Origin: Bradyrhizobium sp. WSM3983
Lineage (GTDB): Bacteria > Pseudomonadota > Alphaproteobacteria > Rhizobiales > Xanthobacteraceae
NCBI RefSeq assembly: GCF_000473045.1
Contig: NZ_AXAY01000001.1
Span: 535,500-599,499 of the forward strand
Reading direction: 5' to 3'
Length of the DNA: 64,000 nt
In this document: positions 44,989 to 54,245 of the stretch, piece by piece
Layout of the letters: each line of letters starts with the position of its first letter
Numbering within the stretch: the stretch's first letter is position 1
Made by a program: the position numbers and the translations under genes
Notes under the pieces: generated by a model
Told to the model about the DNA's origin: nothing
Databases searched by the model: none
Seen by the model: only the letters and a program-made list of their open reading frames with translations

Positions 44989-46575
44989 TCAATAGCCGAG
45001 CGCGCAGCCATCCTTGCGCGGATCGGAACCGCCGGCGAGCGTGCCCTTGTCCCAGTCGATCCAGATTGCCTGGGCGCCACCGAGCGGGCCGACCACGCTG
45101 GTGGTCTTGTGGCCGAGCTTCTTGAGGCCCTCGACGATATCGGCCGGCACGCTGTCCTCGAGCTGGTACTGGCCCTCGTAGTGCAAGCCGCGCGGCATAT
45201 CGATGGCCTCCTGCACGTCGCAGCCATAGTTGAGGATATTGGTCAGGAGACGGGTCTGGCCGGTCGGCTGGTATTGTCCGCCCATCACTGCGAACGACAT
45301 CGTGGAACGGCCGCCTTTGGTGAGCAGCCCCGGCATGATCGTGTGCAGCGGACGCTTGCCGCCTTCGATGCAGTTGGGATGGCCTGGCTGGATACGGAAG
45401 CCGCCCGCGCGGTTCTGGAACAACACGCCGGTCTTGTTGGAGACGATGGCCGAGCCGAAGGAATGCGCGACCGAGTTGATGAACGAGCAGACGTTGCGGT
45501 CCTTGTCCACCACCGTGATGTAGATGGTCGAGGGATTCATCGGGGGCGCGACGTTCGGCAGATCGAGCATGCCGTCCATGCGGATCTTGCTGATGTACTC
45601 ATCGGCAAAGCCCTTTTCGAGCATCTCGGCGACGTTGATCTTCATATGCTCGGGAGAGGCGACATGCATCTCGCGGTTCATGTAGGCGATGCGCGCGGCT
45701 TCGGCCTCGAGGTGGAAGCGCTCAACGCTGAGCGGCGCGTACTTGGTCAGGTCGAAGCGCGACAGGATGTTGAGCATGAGCAGCGCGGTGACGCCCGGGC
45801 CGTTCGGCGGGCACTGCCAGACGTCATAGCCCTTGTACATGGTGCCGATCGGCGTCGTCGTCTCGGTGGTGTGCGCGGCGAAATCGTCGAGCGTGTGCAG
45901 GCCGCCGATCCCACGCAGGGTCTCGACCATGTCCTCCGCGATCGCGCCCTTGTAGAAAGCGTCGCGGCCATCCTTGGCGATCGCGCGCAGCGTCTTGCCG
46001 AGTTCGGCCTGGCGGATGACGTCGCCGGCGACCGGCGGCTTGCCGCCCGGCAACAGGTAACGCACGGTGTTGGTACCGCCCTTCAGCTTCTCGAACTGGT
46101 TCTTCCAGTCGAAGGCGATGCGGGGGGCGACGACATAGCCTTCCTCGGCCGCCTTGATCGCGGGCTGGAGCAGCCGGTCGAAACCGAACTTGCCGTGATC
46201 GCGCAGCACGGTGGCGAACGCGTCAATCACGCCGGGGATCGAAACCGCATGGGCCGAGGTCAGCGGCACGGAATTGATCTTGCGCTCGAGATACCAGTCG
46301 GCATTGGCCGCCCTCGGCGCCCGGCCGGAGCCGTTATAGGCGATGATCTTGCCCTCGCCGCGCGGCTGGATCAGCGCAAAGCAGTCGCCGCCGATGCCGG
46401 TCGATTGCGGTTCGATCACGCCGAGCAGGGCCGAACCCGCCACCGCCGCGTCCACCGCCGTGCCGCCCTCGCGCAGCACCTCGATCGCGGCAAGAGATGC
46501 CTGCGGATGCGAGGTCGCCACCATCGCGTTGGTGGCGTGGACCGTGGACCTACCGGGGAAGTGGAAGTTTCTCAT
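44989..46575 (-). CDS. Gamma-glutamyltransferase-family N-terminal nucleophile hydrolase
   Basis: 528 residues without signal peptide, so cytoplasmic, unlike most bacterial GGTs. The self-processing site aligns at Thr350 in NPSTIYITVVD, where classical enzymes have TTHxSVVD; the flanking Thr-His pair is replaced by Ile-Tyr. The GGDCFAL segment near residue 62 and the glycine-rich GPGVTALL also fit the superfamily. It may be an acylase-like branch (YwrD type) rather than a glutathione-degrading enzyme. It has no operon partner. Confidence 0.85.
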   Translation of the reverse strand: MRNFHFPGRSTVHATNAMVATSHPQASLAAIEVLREGGTAVDAAVAGSALLGVIEPQSTGIGGDCFALIQPRGEGKIIAYNGSGRAPRAANADWYLERKINSVPLTSAHAVSIPGVIDAFATVLRDHGKFGFDRLLQPAIKAAEEGYVVAPRIAFDWKNQFEKLKGGTNTVRYLLPGGKPPVAGDVIRQAELGKTLRAIAKDGRDAFYKGAIAEDMVETLRGIGGLHTLDDFAAHTTETTTPIGTMYKGYDVWQCPPNGPGVTALLMLNILSRFDLTKYAPLSVERFHLEAEAARIAYMNREMHVASPEHMKINVAEMLEKGFADEYISKIRMDGMLDLPNVAPPMNPSTIYITVVDKDRNVCSFINSVAHSFGSAIVSNKTGVLFQNRAGGFRIQPGHPNCIEGGKRPLHTIMPGLLTKGGRSTMSFAVMGGQYQPTGQTRLLTNILNYGCDVQEAIDMPRGLHYEGQYQLEDSVPADIVEGLKKLGHKTTSVVGPLGGAQAIWIDWDKGTLAGGSDPRKDGCALGY

Positions 46576-46758
46576 CGAAGTTCTGCTCTCTCAAACCGTG
46601 GGCGCAGATGGCGCGCCATCTAGGAAAAATCGGGCCTTCATGACACATCCCGACCCGTCCGGGCAATGCTGGCATACCAGGGAAATGGCTGCCATTCGCT
46701 GGGAATAGAGCTATCGGTTGCGGGTTTTCTGCGCGCCGGCCGCCTGCTAAACGGGCGC

Positions 46759-47526
46759 ATGACTTACAAGGTCTGCGCCTTCTACCAATTCGCCGCCCTG
46801 CCCGATTACCGCGAGCTGCGCGAGCCGCTGCGCGCGTTCTGTGCCGGCCTGTCCCTGAGGGGCAGCGTGCTGCTGGCCCAGGAGGGCATCAACGGCACGA
46901 TTGCGGGCGCGCCCGCGGCGATTGACGCCTTCGCCCACGAACTCGCGCACGGCGCCATGTTCGGCGGCCGCCTGAACAATCTCGAACTGAAGTGCTCGAC
47001 TGCGGAAGCCATGCCGTTCGGCCGGCTCAAGGTGCGGCTGAAGAAGGAGATCGTCACGCTCGGCGATGCGGCCGCCGATCCGACCCGTCAGGTCGGGATC
47101 TATGTCGAGGCCGCCGAATGGAACGCGCTGATCGCCTCGCCCGACACGCTGGTGCTCGACACCCGCAACGCCTTCGAGGTGGCGATGGGCACGTTCGAGG
47201 GCGCGGTCGACCCTGACATCAAGAGCTTTGGCCAGTTCAAGGATTTTGCGGCCGAGCAGCTCGATCCCGCGAAACATCGCAGGATCGCGATGTTCTGCAC
47301 CGGCGGCATCCGCTGCGAGAAGGCGAGCGCGCATCTGGTGGCGCGCGGCTTTGCCGAAGTCTATCACCTCAAGGGCGGTATCCTGAAATATCTTGAACAG
47401 GTACCTGAGGCGCAAAGCCGCTGGCGCGGCGAATGCTTCGTGTTCGACGAGCGCGTCGCACTCGGCCATGGCTTACAAGAACTTGGTTTGCGCGAACGGG
47501 ACAAGGACGCGGCACGTGACGAATGA
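46759..47526 (+). CDS. trhO: tRNA uridine(34) hydroxylase, rhodanese domain (TrhO/YceA)
   Basis: 255-residue protein. The N-terminal acylphosphatase-like domain includes LLAQEGINGTIAG. The rhodanese domain has LDTRNAFEVAMGTFEGA and the active-site loop FCTGGIRCEKAS with the catalytic Cys. TrhO proteins make 5-hydroxyuridine at tRNA position 34 in bacteria. ATG 46759 starts exactly where the family does; 31 further codons are open upstream. The slyX-like gene overlaps its 3' end by 11 bases. Confidence 0.92.
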   Translation: MTYKVCAFYQFAALPDYRELREPLRAFCAGLSLRGSVLLAQEGINGTIAGAPAAIDAFAHELAHGAMFGGRLNNLELKCSTAEAMPFGRLKVRLKKEIVTLGDAAADPTRQVGIYVEAAEWNALIASPDTLVLDTRNAFEVAMGTFEGAVDPDIKSFGQFKDFAAEQLDPAKHRRIAMFCTGGIRCEKASAHLVARGFAEVYHLKGGILKYLEQVPEAQSRWRGECFVFDERVALGHGLQELGLRERDKDAARDE

Positions 47527-47734
47527 GATCAAGGCGCTCGCCGAGCGCATCGACACGCTGGAGACGCGTCTTGCCTATCAGGACGATACCATCGAGACGC
47601 TGAACCAGACCATCACCGCGCAGTGGAAACAGATCGATGCGCTGGCGCGGAAGATCGCAGAGCTCGGCGAGCGGTTGCAGGAAGCCGAGACGAATGCGCC
47701 GGGACCGGCAAACGAGCGCCCGCCGCATTATTGA
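47516..47734 (+). CDS. slyX: SlyX-family coiled-coil protein
   Basis: 72 residues from GTG 47516 (VTNEIKALAERID). It is almost wholly coiled coil, with heptads LETRLAYQDDTIETLNQTI and a Pro-rich tail ending PPHY as in SlyX proteins. AAGGA lies upstream, and the gene overlaps the end of trhO, so they are likely translated together. An ATG at 47468 would add 16 residues. The cellular role of SlyX is unknown. Confidence 0.8.
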   Translation: MTNEIKALAERIDTLETRLAYQDDTIETLNQTITAQWKQIDALARKIAELGERLQEAETNAPGPANERPPHY

Positions 47735-47758
47735 GCGGAATTACTGACCGGACGGCTT

Positions 47759-49663
47759 TTACTGACCTGACGCCTTGGCCATCAGGTTCATGACCTCGCC
47801 CGACATCATCAGGCGGTCGCGGCCGACATCCTTGGCGGCGTAGAGCGCCCGGTCGGCCGCCTCGACCAGCGATCCCGCGCCCGCGGTGCGCTCGAACGAC
47901 GGCCGGCAGGCCGCACCACCTACCGAGACGGTGACGCATGGCGCCGCCGGATTGGAGGCATGGACCAGACCTGCATCATGGACGGCGCTGCGGATTCGCT
48001 CACCGATCCGGGCACAGCCGGCGGCATCGGTGTTCGGCAGCAGCATGGCGAATTCCTCGCCGCCGTAACGCGCAGCGAGATCGCCGGCCCGCTGCATCTC
48101 GGCCGCGATGATCTCTGCGACCACGCGCAAGCAGGCATCGCCCGCGGGATGGCCGTATTCGTCGTTGTAGGCCTTGAAGTGATCGACGTCGATCATCAAG
48201 AGGCCGAGGCTTGAGCGGTCGCGATAGGCCCGCGCCCATTCCTCCTTCAGCCGCTCGTCGAAGCGGCGGCGGTTGGCAAGCCCGGTGAGGCTGTCCTCGG
48301 TCGCGAGCGTCTCGAGCCGGGTCTCCAGTTTCTTCTGCTCGGTGATGTCGCGCGAGATCGCGACCACGCCGTCGACATTGCCGTTGTCCTTGCGCGTGAC
48401 GCGCATGGTCGATTCGAGCCAGACCTCGGACTTCTCCCGGTGCACGTTGCGGTAGGTGATGCGTGCTTCGTCAGTGTCGCCACGCTTCATGGCATCGACG
48501 ATGGCCTGGACGTGCGGCCGGTCCTCCGGATGGATTCCAGCGAGCGCGTCGGTGCCGATCAGCTGATTGGCGCGCCAGCCGACGATACGGTTGGACGACG
48601 GCGAGACGTAGCGCAGCCGCTCGTCGAGCCCGATGCGGGTGACCATGTCGCTGGAGCCTTCCGCAAGCAGGCGGAAATGCGCCTCCTTCTCGATCAGCGC
48701 CGCCGCCATGTTTTGGCCGCGCTGCAACTGCCGCACCAGCACCGCGCCGATGACAGCGATCAGCATCACCAGCGCGACCACGTACAGCATGCGGGAGATC
48801 GCAGCAGCCCGCCATGGCGCGAGCAGCTCGTCCTTGTCGACGGTTGCGAGCAGGACGAGCGGATAGCGGCTGCTGCGTTTGAAGAAGCTGACGCGCTCGG
48901 CACCGTCCAGCGTCGACTTGAACTGATAAGCGCCGCTCGGTCGTTGCAGGCTGGGGGCGCGAAATAGCGGCGCGTCGGCGACGCTGCGGCCGACGAATTT
49001 TTCGTTGTTCGGGTTGCGCGCGATGATCAGGCCATCGCCGTACATCAGCGCCACGAAGCTGTTGCGACCGATCTCGAACTGCTCGTAGAAATGCGCCAGA
49101 TATCGAGAGCCGATGGCCGCGAGCACGACGCCGCCGAAGCTGCCGTCGGGCTTGTTGAAGCGGCGCGACAGGGTGACGACCCACTCCCCGTCCACGAGGC
49201 TCTTCACGGGGTGGCCGATAAGGGCCTCGCGCTTGGGCGAGAGCTGGTGGTAACGGAAGAACGCATCATCGCTGAGCGTCGAGGCGATCGTGCCGGGCGA
49301 GGTCAGCCAGTTGCCCTGGTCGTCGATGATGGCGAGGCTATGGACGCGCTCCATCGCCTTCTTGCGCGTCTCCAGGAGATTGCGCAGCTTCGCGACCGTG
49401 ACGGGATCGGCGCCATCCATCTCGAGCCGGCTGACGACGCCGACGACGCCGGAATCCAGGAGATCGAGGCTGTCCTCGGCATGTTGCGTCAACGAGCGGG
49501 CGACGTTTGCCATCTCGGTTTCGGCGCCCTTGAGCACCGCATCCCGCGCGGCCCACTCACGCCAGCCGCTGATGCCGAGGATCGCCACGCAGGTGAGCAC
49601 GACGAAAGCCGCCGCGCGCAACGGCAAGCGGCTCCATCCGGCTCTCTGTGAGGCGACGTTCAT
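47759..49663 (-). CDS. Membrane diguanylate cyclase with Cache, PAS and GGDEF domains
   Basis: 634 residues. Membrane segments at about 14-36 and 290-310 enclose a periplasmic dCache-like sensor. A PAS domain (about 328-450) and C-terminal GGDEF domain (about 455-625) follow. The active site reads ARYGGEEFAML, and the inhibitory site RAGD lies exactly five residues before it, so the enzyme should make cyclic di-GMP and be product-inhibited. A palindrome TACGGG-TTTT-CCCGTA lies about 80 bases upstream. Confidence 0.92.
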   Translation of the reverse strand: MNVASQRAGWSRLPLRAAAFVVLTCVAILGISGWREWAARDAVLKGAETEMANVARSLTQHAEDSLDLLDSGVVGVVSRLEMDGADPVTVAKLRNLLETRKKAMERVHSLAIIDDQGNWLTSPGTIASTLSDDAFFRYHQLSPKREALIGHPVKSLVDGEWVVTLSRRFNKPDGSFGGVVLAAIGSRYLAHFYEQFEIGRNSFVALMYGDGLIIARNPNNEKFVGRSVADAPLFRAPSLQRPSGAYQFKSTLDGAERVSFFKRSSRYPLVLLATVDKDELLAPWRAAAISRMLYVVALVMLIAVIGAVLVRQLQRGQNMAAALIEKEAHFRLLAEGSSDMVTRIGLDERLRYVSPSSNRIVGWRANQLIGTDALAGIHPEDRPHVQAIVDAMKRGDTDEARITYRNVHREKSEVWLESTMRVTRKDNGNVDGVVAISRDITEQKKLETRLETLATEDSLTGLANRRRFDERLKEEWARAYRDRSSLGLLMIDVDHFKAYNDEYGHPAGDACLRVVAEIIAAEMQRAGDLAARYGGEEFAMLLPNTDAAGCARIGERIRSAVHDAGLVHASNPAAPCVTVSVGGAACRPSFERTAGAGSLVEAADRALYAAKDVGRDRLMMSGEVMNLMAKASGQ

Positions 49664-49744
49664 GCGGCAGAAATCTCCGATAGCCGGAACTTCTGCCGCT
49701 TCTCTTATTGAACCCTGAAGCGCGCGCCGGGATTCGCATTCATC

Positions 49745-49760
49745 TACGGGTTTTCCCGTA
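49745..49760. promoter_or_regulatory. Palindrome TACGGG-TTTT-CCCGTA upstream of the diguanylate cyclase gene
   Basis: Perfect 6+6 inverted repeat with a four-base centre, followed at 49765 by a second partial palindrome (ACGGACCGT). The position, 80-100 bases upstream of the cyclase start, suits an activator site. The cognate regulator is unknown. Confidence 0.35.
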
Positions 49761-49829
49761 CTCCTACGGACCGTGGCATCCGCAGATCACTAACGGGGTC
49801 TTATCAAGCCTATCGGAAACCGGCGGCCC

Positions 49830-50144
<315 letters not shown>

Positions 50145-50156
50145 TCAGGATCGTTC

Positions 50157-51191
50157 GTGCCCCAGTCTGCGACAAAGCCATTCATCGACGTGCTCTCCGG
50201 CCAACGGCAAGCCGTCCCGCCCATGTGGATGATGCGGCAGGCCGGCCGCTATCTGCCGGAGTATCGTGAGGTGCGCGCCAAGGCGGGCGGCTTCCTCGAT
50301 CTCTGCTTCAATCCCGAACTCGCCGCCGAAGTCACGCTGCAACCGATCCGCAGGTTCGGCTTCGATGCGGCGATCATCTTCTCCGACATTCTGGTGATCC
50401 CCTATGCGCTCGGGCGCTCGGTGCGCTTCGAGGTCGGCGAAGGGCCGCGGCTCGAACCGCTGGATGATCCCGCCAAGGTCGGAACGCTCGCCGCGCATGC
50501 CGATTTCGGCAAGCTCAAGCCGGTGTTCGAGGCGCTCAAGCTCGTGCGCAGCACGCTCGACTCAGAGATCGCGCTGATCGGCTTCTGCGGCGCGCCGTGG
50601 ACGGTGGCGACCTACATGGTCGCGGGCCATGGCACGCCCGATCAGGCGCCGGCGCGGATGATGGCGTATCGGCATCCGGAGGCGTTCGCGAAAATCATTG
50701 ACGTGCTGGTCGAGAACTCGATTCAATATCTGCTGGCGCAACTCGAAGCCGGCGCCAACGCCCTGCAGATTTTCGACACCTGGGCCGGCGTGCTGCCGCC
50801 CGTCGAGTTCGCGCGCTGGTCCGTCGAGCCGACACGGCGCATTGTCGAAGGCGTGCGCGCAAAGGTGCCGGATGCGAAGATCATCGGCTTCCCCCGCGGC
50901 GCCGGCGCGCAATTGCCTGGCTATGTCGAGGCGACCGGCGTCAACGCCGTCAGCATCGATTGGACCGCGGAGCCCGCCTTCATCCGCGAGCGCGTGCAGA
51001 GCCGCGTCGCGGTGCAGGGCAATCTCGATCCGCTGGCGCTGATCACCGGCGGTGCTGCGCTCGACCGCGCGGCCGACAATGTGCTGGCGAATTTTGCGCA
51101 GGGCCGCTTCATCTTCAATCTCGGCCACGGCATCCAGCCGGAGACGCCGATCGCCCATGTCGAGCAGATGCTGAAGCGGGTGCGGGGATAA
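50157..51191 (+). CDS. hemE: Uroporphyrinogen decarboxylase
   Basis: 344-residue enzyme that decarboxylates uroporphyrinogen III to coproporphyrinogen III in haem synthesis. The hallmark [17 protein letters not shown] with its catalytic arginines is at residues 22-38, and [20 protein letters not shown] holds the catalytic Asp. [13 protein letters not shown] and [11 protein letters not shown] follow. The start is the GTG at 50157 with AGGA six bases upstream; earlier in-frame codons do not match the family. Confidence 0.96.
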   Translation: MPQSATKPFIDVLSGQRQAVPPMWMMRQAGRYLPEYREVRAKAGGFLDLCFNPELAAEVTLQPIRRFGFDAAIIFSDILVIPYALGRSVRFEVGEGPRLEPLDDPAKVGTLAAHADFGKLKPVFEALKLVRSTLDSEIALIGFCGAPWTVATYMVAGHGTPDQAPARMMAYRHPEAFAKIIDVLVENSIQYLLAQLEAGANALQIFDTWAGVLPPVEFARWSVEPTRRIVEGVRAKVPDAKIIGFPRGAGAQLPGYVEATGVNAVSIDWTAEPAFIRERVQSRVAVQGNLDPLALITGGAALDRAADNVLANFAQGRFIFNLGHGIQPETPIAHVEQMLKRVRG

Positions 51192-51207
51192 AAGCTCGCT
51201 TGCGGCC

Positions 51208-51322
51208 CATCCTTCGAGACGCCCGCCGTTGGCGGGCCCTCAGGATGAGGTCGTATTCTGCGGTGGCATTCCGGAGCCTCATGGTGAGGAGCGCCGCCTT
51301 ACGGCGCGTCTCGAACCTTGAG
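51208..51322. repeat. Dispersed repeat of the CATCCTTCGAGACGC/CCTCAGGATGAGG family
   Basis: Starts CATCCTTCGAGACGCCCGCC and passes through GGCGGGCCCTCAGGATGAGG. It ends with GGAGCGCCGCC and GGCGCGTCTCGAACC, an inverted counterpart of the start. It takes up most of the 306-base gap after hemE; the rest of that gap holds no recognisable gene. Confidence 0.75.
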
Positions 51323-51497
51323 ATTGGGGAAAGCGACTGCCAACAACAAAAACCGCGAAAACAACCCCATGCACAGTAGAAATCATTGAAGGATTTCGCA
51401 CCGCGCGGATTGGGTGCCTGTCGCACCGGCATTTGACACGTCGGGCAAAACAGGCGCACGATGGCATGATCCCGACGATCGTAACTTCGCAGCCAGG

Positions 51498-52484
51498 CTA
51501 GCGCGGCCGGCTGCGCTCGATGATCTCGGCGGCGCCCTTGTCCAACAGATCCAGTCCGACCGCACGGCCGAGCTCACGCGGGCGATCGGCGGGGCCTGTG
51601 CGCGAGGCTTCGATGATGGTGTTGCCGGAGAGATCGAGCACGGATGCCGTGAGCGACATCTGATCGCCCGCGATGGTGGAGAAGCTCGCCACCGGCGAAT
51701 TGCAGTGGCCGTTGAGCACCCACAGCACCTCGCGCTCGGCATCGGCAGATGCGTGCGCAGCGGGATCGTCGATCGCTGACAGGATTTGTCGCGTTTGCCA
51801 GTCCTGCGTCGCGCACTCCACAGCGACGATGCCCTGCCCCGCTGCGGGCAGCATTTCGGCCGCGGTGAACTCGTAGGCGATGCGGCTGGAAAGACCAACG
51901 CGGTCGAGGCCCGAACGCGCCATGATCAACGCGTCCGCCGGCCCCACCGCGCCGCCATCCGGCAGGCGCTGCATCTCGCCATTGTCGAGCTTTCGCACCC
52001 GCGTGTCGGCGGCACCGCGGAAGTGGATCACCTCCACGTCCGGGAACAATCGCCGTGCATAGGCGGCGCGACGAACGGCGTTGGTGCCGATCTTGAAACC
52101 CTTGCCGCGCGACTGGCGTAGCGCCTCGAGTGTGACGCCCTCGCGCAGCACCAGCGCATCGCTGGGCGGATCGCGCGACAGTGTGGCGCCGATGACGAGG
52201 CCCGGCGTGTCTTCGTTGCCCGGCATGTCCTTCAGCGAATGCATCGCCGCCTCGAGTTCACCCGACAGCACCGCAGCACGGATCTGCGCGACGAAGGCGC
52301 CGCCCTTGCCGCCATGGGGCAAGAGCTTGCTGGTCTGGTCGAGATCGCCGGTGGTGTCGAACTTGACGATCTCGACGTCGAGACCGGGCACGGCGGCGGT
52401 CAGGCGGCGCGCAATCTCTTCCGTCTGTGCCAGCGCCATCGCGCTCTTGCGGGTGCCGATCTTGAATCGCGTGGCCAAGTCCAA
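51498..52484 (-). CDS. Hydroxymethylbilane synthase-like protein (divergent HemC)
   Basis: 328 residues, the length and fold pattern of porphobilinogen deaminase. Conserved: IGTRKS (9-14), GGKGGAF, the catalytic Asp86 in HSLKD, Arg162 and Cys261 in NGHCNSP, the dipyrromethane-cofactor attachment position. Changed: the usual GTSSxRR loop is GTNAVRR (133-139) and RGNxxTR is RGAADTR (156-162). It begins 19 bases after the GMC oxidoreductase gene on the same strand. It may be the housekeeping HemC or a paralogue with an altered substrate; the motif changes favour a paralogue. Confidence 0.8.
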   Translation of the reverse strand: MDLATRFKIGTRKSAMALAQTEEIARRLTAAVPGLDVEIVKFDTTGDLDQTSKLLPHGGKGGAFVAQIRAAVLSGELEAAMHSLKDMPGNEDTPGLVIGATLSRDPPSDALVLREGVTLEALRQSRGKGFKIGTNAVRRAAYARRLFPDVEVIHFRGAADTRVRKLDNGEMQRLPDGGAVGPADALIMARSGLDRVGLSSRIAYEFTAAEMLPAAGQGIVAVECATQDWQTRQILSAIDDPAAHASADAEREVLWVLNGHCNSPVASFSTIAGDQMSLTASVLDLSGNTIIEASRTGPADRPRELGRAVGLDLLDKGAAEIIERSRPR

Positions 52485-52503
52485 ATCCTCTCAAGACGCG
52501 TAT

Positions 52504-54129
52504 TTAACGCGCATCCTCCAATATCATATCGGACGCCTTCTCCGCGATCATGATGATCGGCGCGTTGGTGTTCCCCGAGACGAGGTCCGGCATGATCGAA
52601 CCGTCGACGACACGCAAGGCTTCGAGCCCCCGCACCTTCAGCCGCTGGTCCACCACCGCGAGCGCGTCGTTGCCCATACGACAGGTCGAGGTCGGATGGT
52701 AGATGGTGCTGCCGCGCTCGCGGCAATAATCCAGCAGCTCGGCGTCCGTGGATACCTTCGCCCCGGGATCGTACTCGCTGACCACGAACGGCTTCATCGC
52801 CGGCGCATTCAATATTTTGCGCAGGATCTTCAGACCTTCGACGTTGGTGGTGCGATCGGTCTCGGTCGACATGTAGTTGATGCGGATTTCCGGCGGAACG
52901 GTCGGGTCGGCACTTCGGATGCGCAAGGAGCCGCGGCTCTCAGGCCGGAGCTGGCACACAGAAGCAGTGAAGCCGGAGAAATCATGCAGCCGCTCGCCCA
53001 TCTTGTCGGTCGAGAACGGCAGGAAGTGGACCTGGATGTCGGGCGAAGCCAGCCGCGGATTGGTCTTGAAGAACGCACCCGCCGTGCCGGCCGCGATCGT
53101 CAGCCAGCCTTTCCGGAACAGCGCATAGCGCGCGCCGGCGAGCGTACGGCGGAGCGGATGGTTGACGGTGTCGTTCAGCGTGATCTTCTGCGAGCAGCGC
53201 ATCACGATGCGGACCTGCATGTGATCCTGGAGATCGTGGCCGACGCCTTGCGCATCGAGCACGACGTCGATGCCGTGCTTGCGCAGGAGATCGGCAGGCC
53301 CGACGCCCGAGAGCTGCAGCAGTTGCGGCGAGTTGTAGGCGCCACTCGACAGCACGATCTCCTTCCGTGCACGCGCCCGGCGCACGGTCGCCCCTTGCCG
53401 GTATTCGACGCCGACCGCGCGGCGCCCTTCGAACAGCACGCGCTGTCCAAGCGCCTCGGTTTCGACCTTGAGATTGCTGCGCGTCTTCGCGGGGCCGAGA
53501 TAGGCCACCGCCGTCGAGGCGCGGCGGCCGTTGCGCGTGGTGGTCTGGAACAGCCCGACGCCTTCCTGCGTGGCGCCGTTGAAATCGGGATTGTAGGGCA
53601 GACCGGTCTCGACCGCGGCGTCGATGAAGCCTTTCGACAGCGGATCGGTCACGACCATGTTGGAGACCGGCAGCGGCCCGCCGCTGCCGTGATATTGATC
53701 GGCGCCGCGCGTCTGGTTCTCGGCCTTCTTGAAGTAAGGCAGCACATCGTCATAGCCCCAGCCGGCATTGCCGTGCTGGCGCCAGCGATCGTAATCCTCG
53801 TGCTGGCCGCGCACATAAAGCAGGCCGTTGATCGAGCTCGATCCGCCGAGCGTCTTTCCACGCGGCTGGAATACCTGGCGCCCCTTCAATTCGGGCTCCG
53901 GCTCGGTCTGGTACATCCAGTTGACGGTCTTCTCCTTGAACAGCTTTCCATAACCGAGCGGCACGTGGATCCAGATATTGGAATCTTTCGGGCCGGCCTC
54001 GAGCAGCAGCACGCTGTGCTTGCCGTTGGCCGAGAGCCTGTTGGCGAGCACGCAGCCGGCAGAGCCGGCGCCGACGATGATGTAGTCGAACTCGGGATCG
54101 GACGACACCAGGACGGAATTTGCGTTCAT
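52504..54129 (-). CDS. GMC-family FAD oxidoreductase (choline dehydrogenase-like)
   Basis: 541-residue flavoprotein. The ADP-binding motif VGAGSAGCVLANRL is at residues 19-32. GMC signature 1 appears as GKTLGGSSSINGLLYVRG, signature 2 as SSGAYNSPQLLQLSGVG. The active-site His is in YHPTSTCRMG, with the C-terminal Asn in GNTNAP. It oxidises an alcohol, probably with a quinone or cytochrome acceptor; the substrate is not readable. It is followed after 19 bases by the HemC-like gene. A TetR-type gene lies 116 bases upstream. Confidence 0.9.
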   Translation of the reverse strand: MNANSVLVSSDPEFDYIIVGAGSAGCVLANRLSANGKHSVLLLEAGPKDSNIWIHVPLGYGKLFKEKTVNWMYQTEPEPELKGRQVFQPRGKTLGGSSSINGLLYVRGQHEDYDRWRQHGNAGWGYDDVLPYFKKAENQTRGADQYHGSGGPLPVSNMVVTDPLSKGFIDAAVETGLPYNPDFNGATQEGVGLFQTTTRNGRRASTAVAYLGPAKTRSNLKVETEALGQRVLFEGRRAVGVEYRQGATVRRARARKEIVLSSGAYNSPQLLQLSGVGPADLLRKHGIDVVLDAQGVGHDLQDHMQVRIVMRCSQKITLNDTVNHPLRRTLAGARYALFRKGWLTIAAGTAGAFFKTNPRLASPDIQVHFLPFSTDKMGERLHDFSGFTASVCQLRPESRGSLRIRSADPTVPPEIRINYMSTETDRTTNVEGLKILRKILNAPAMKPFVVSEYDPGAKVSTDAELLDYCRERGSTIYHPTSTCRMGNDALAVVDQRLKVRGLEALRVVDGSIMPDLVSGNTNAPIIMIAEKASDMILEDAR

Positions 54130-54170
54130 GCGCTACGCTTCTTCTTGTTGGTGTGGGCGTTTCCGACTTC

Positions 54171-54193
54171 ACCTCTCCCCGACGGGGAGAGGT
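54171..54193. repeat. Short piece of the GGGAGAGG repeat family
   Basis: ACCTCTCCCC-GAC-GGGGAGAGGT is a near-perfect hairpin of the type seen at 10258-10410 and 54869-54987. It lies between the GMC gene and the TetR gene. Confidence 0.6.
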
Positions 54194-54245
54194 GATCGCG
54201 TTTGGCGCCAGCACCGCCCAAACAACTCATTCTGCACTAGCACAA

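Noticed and set aside
52081..54195. 704-codon plus-strand frame opposite the GMC and HemC-like genes
   Set aside because: Same reason: composition is typical of a shadow frame, and both minus-strand genes show full family motifs.
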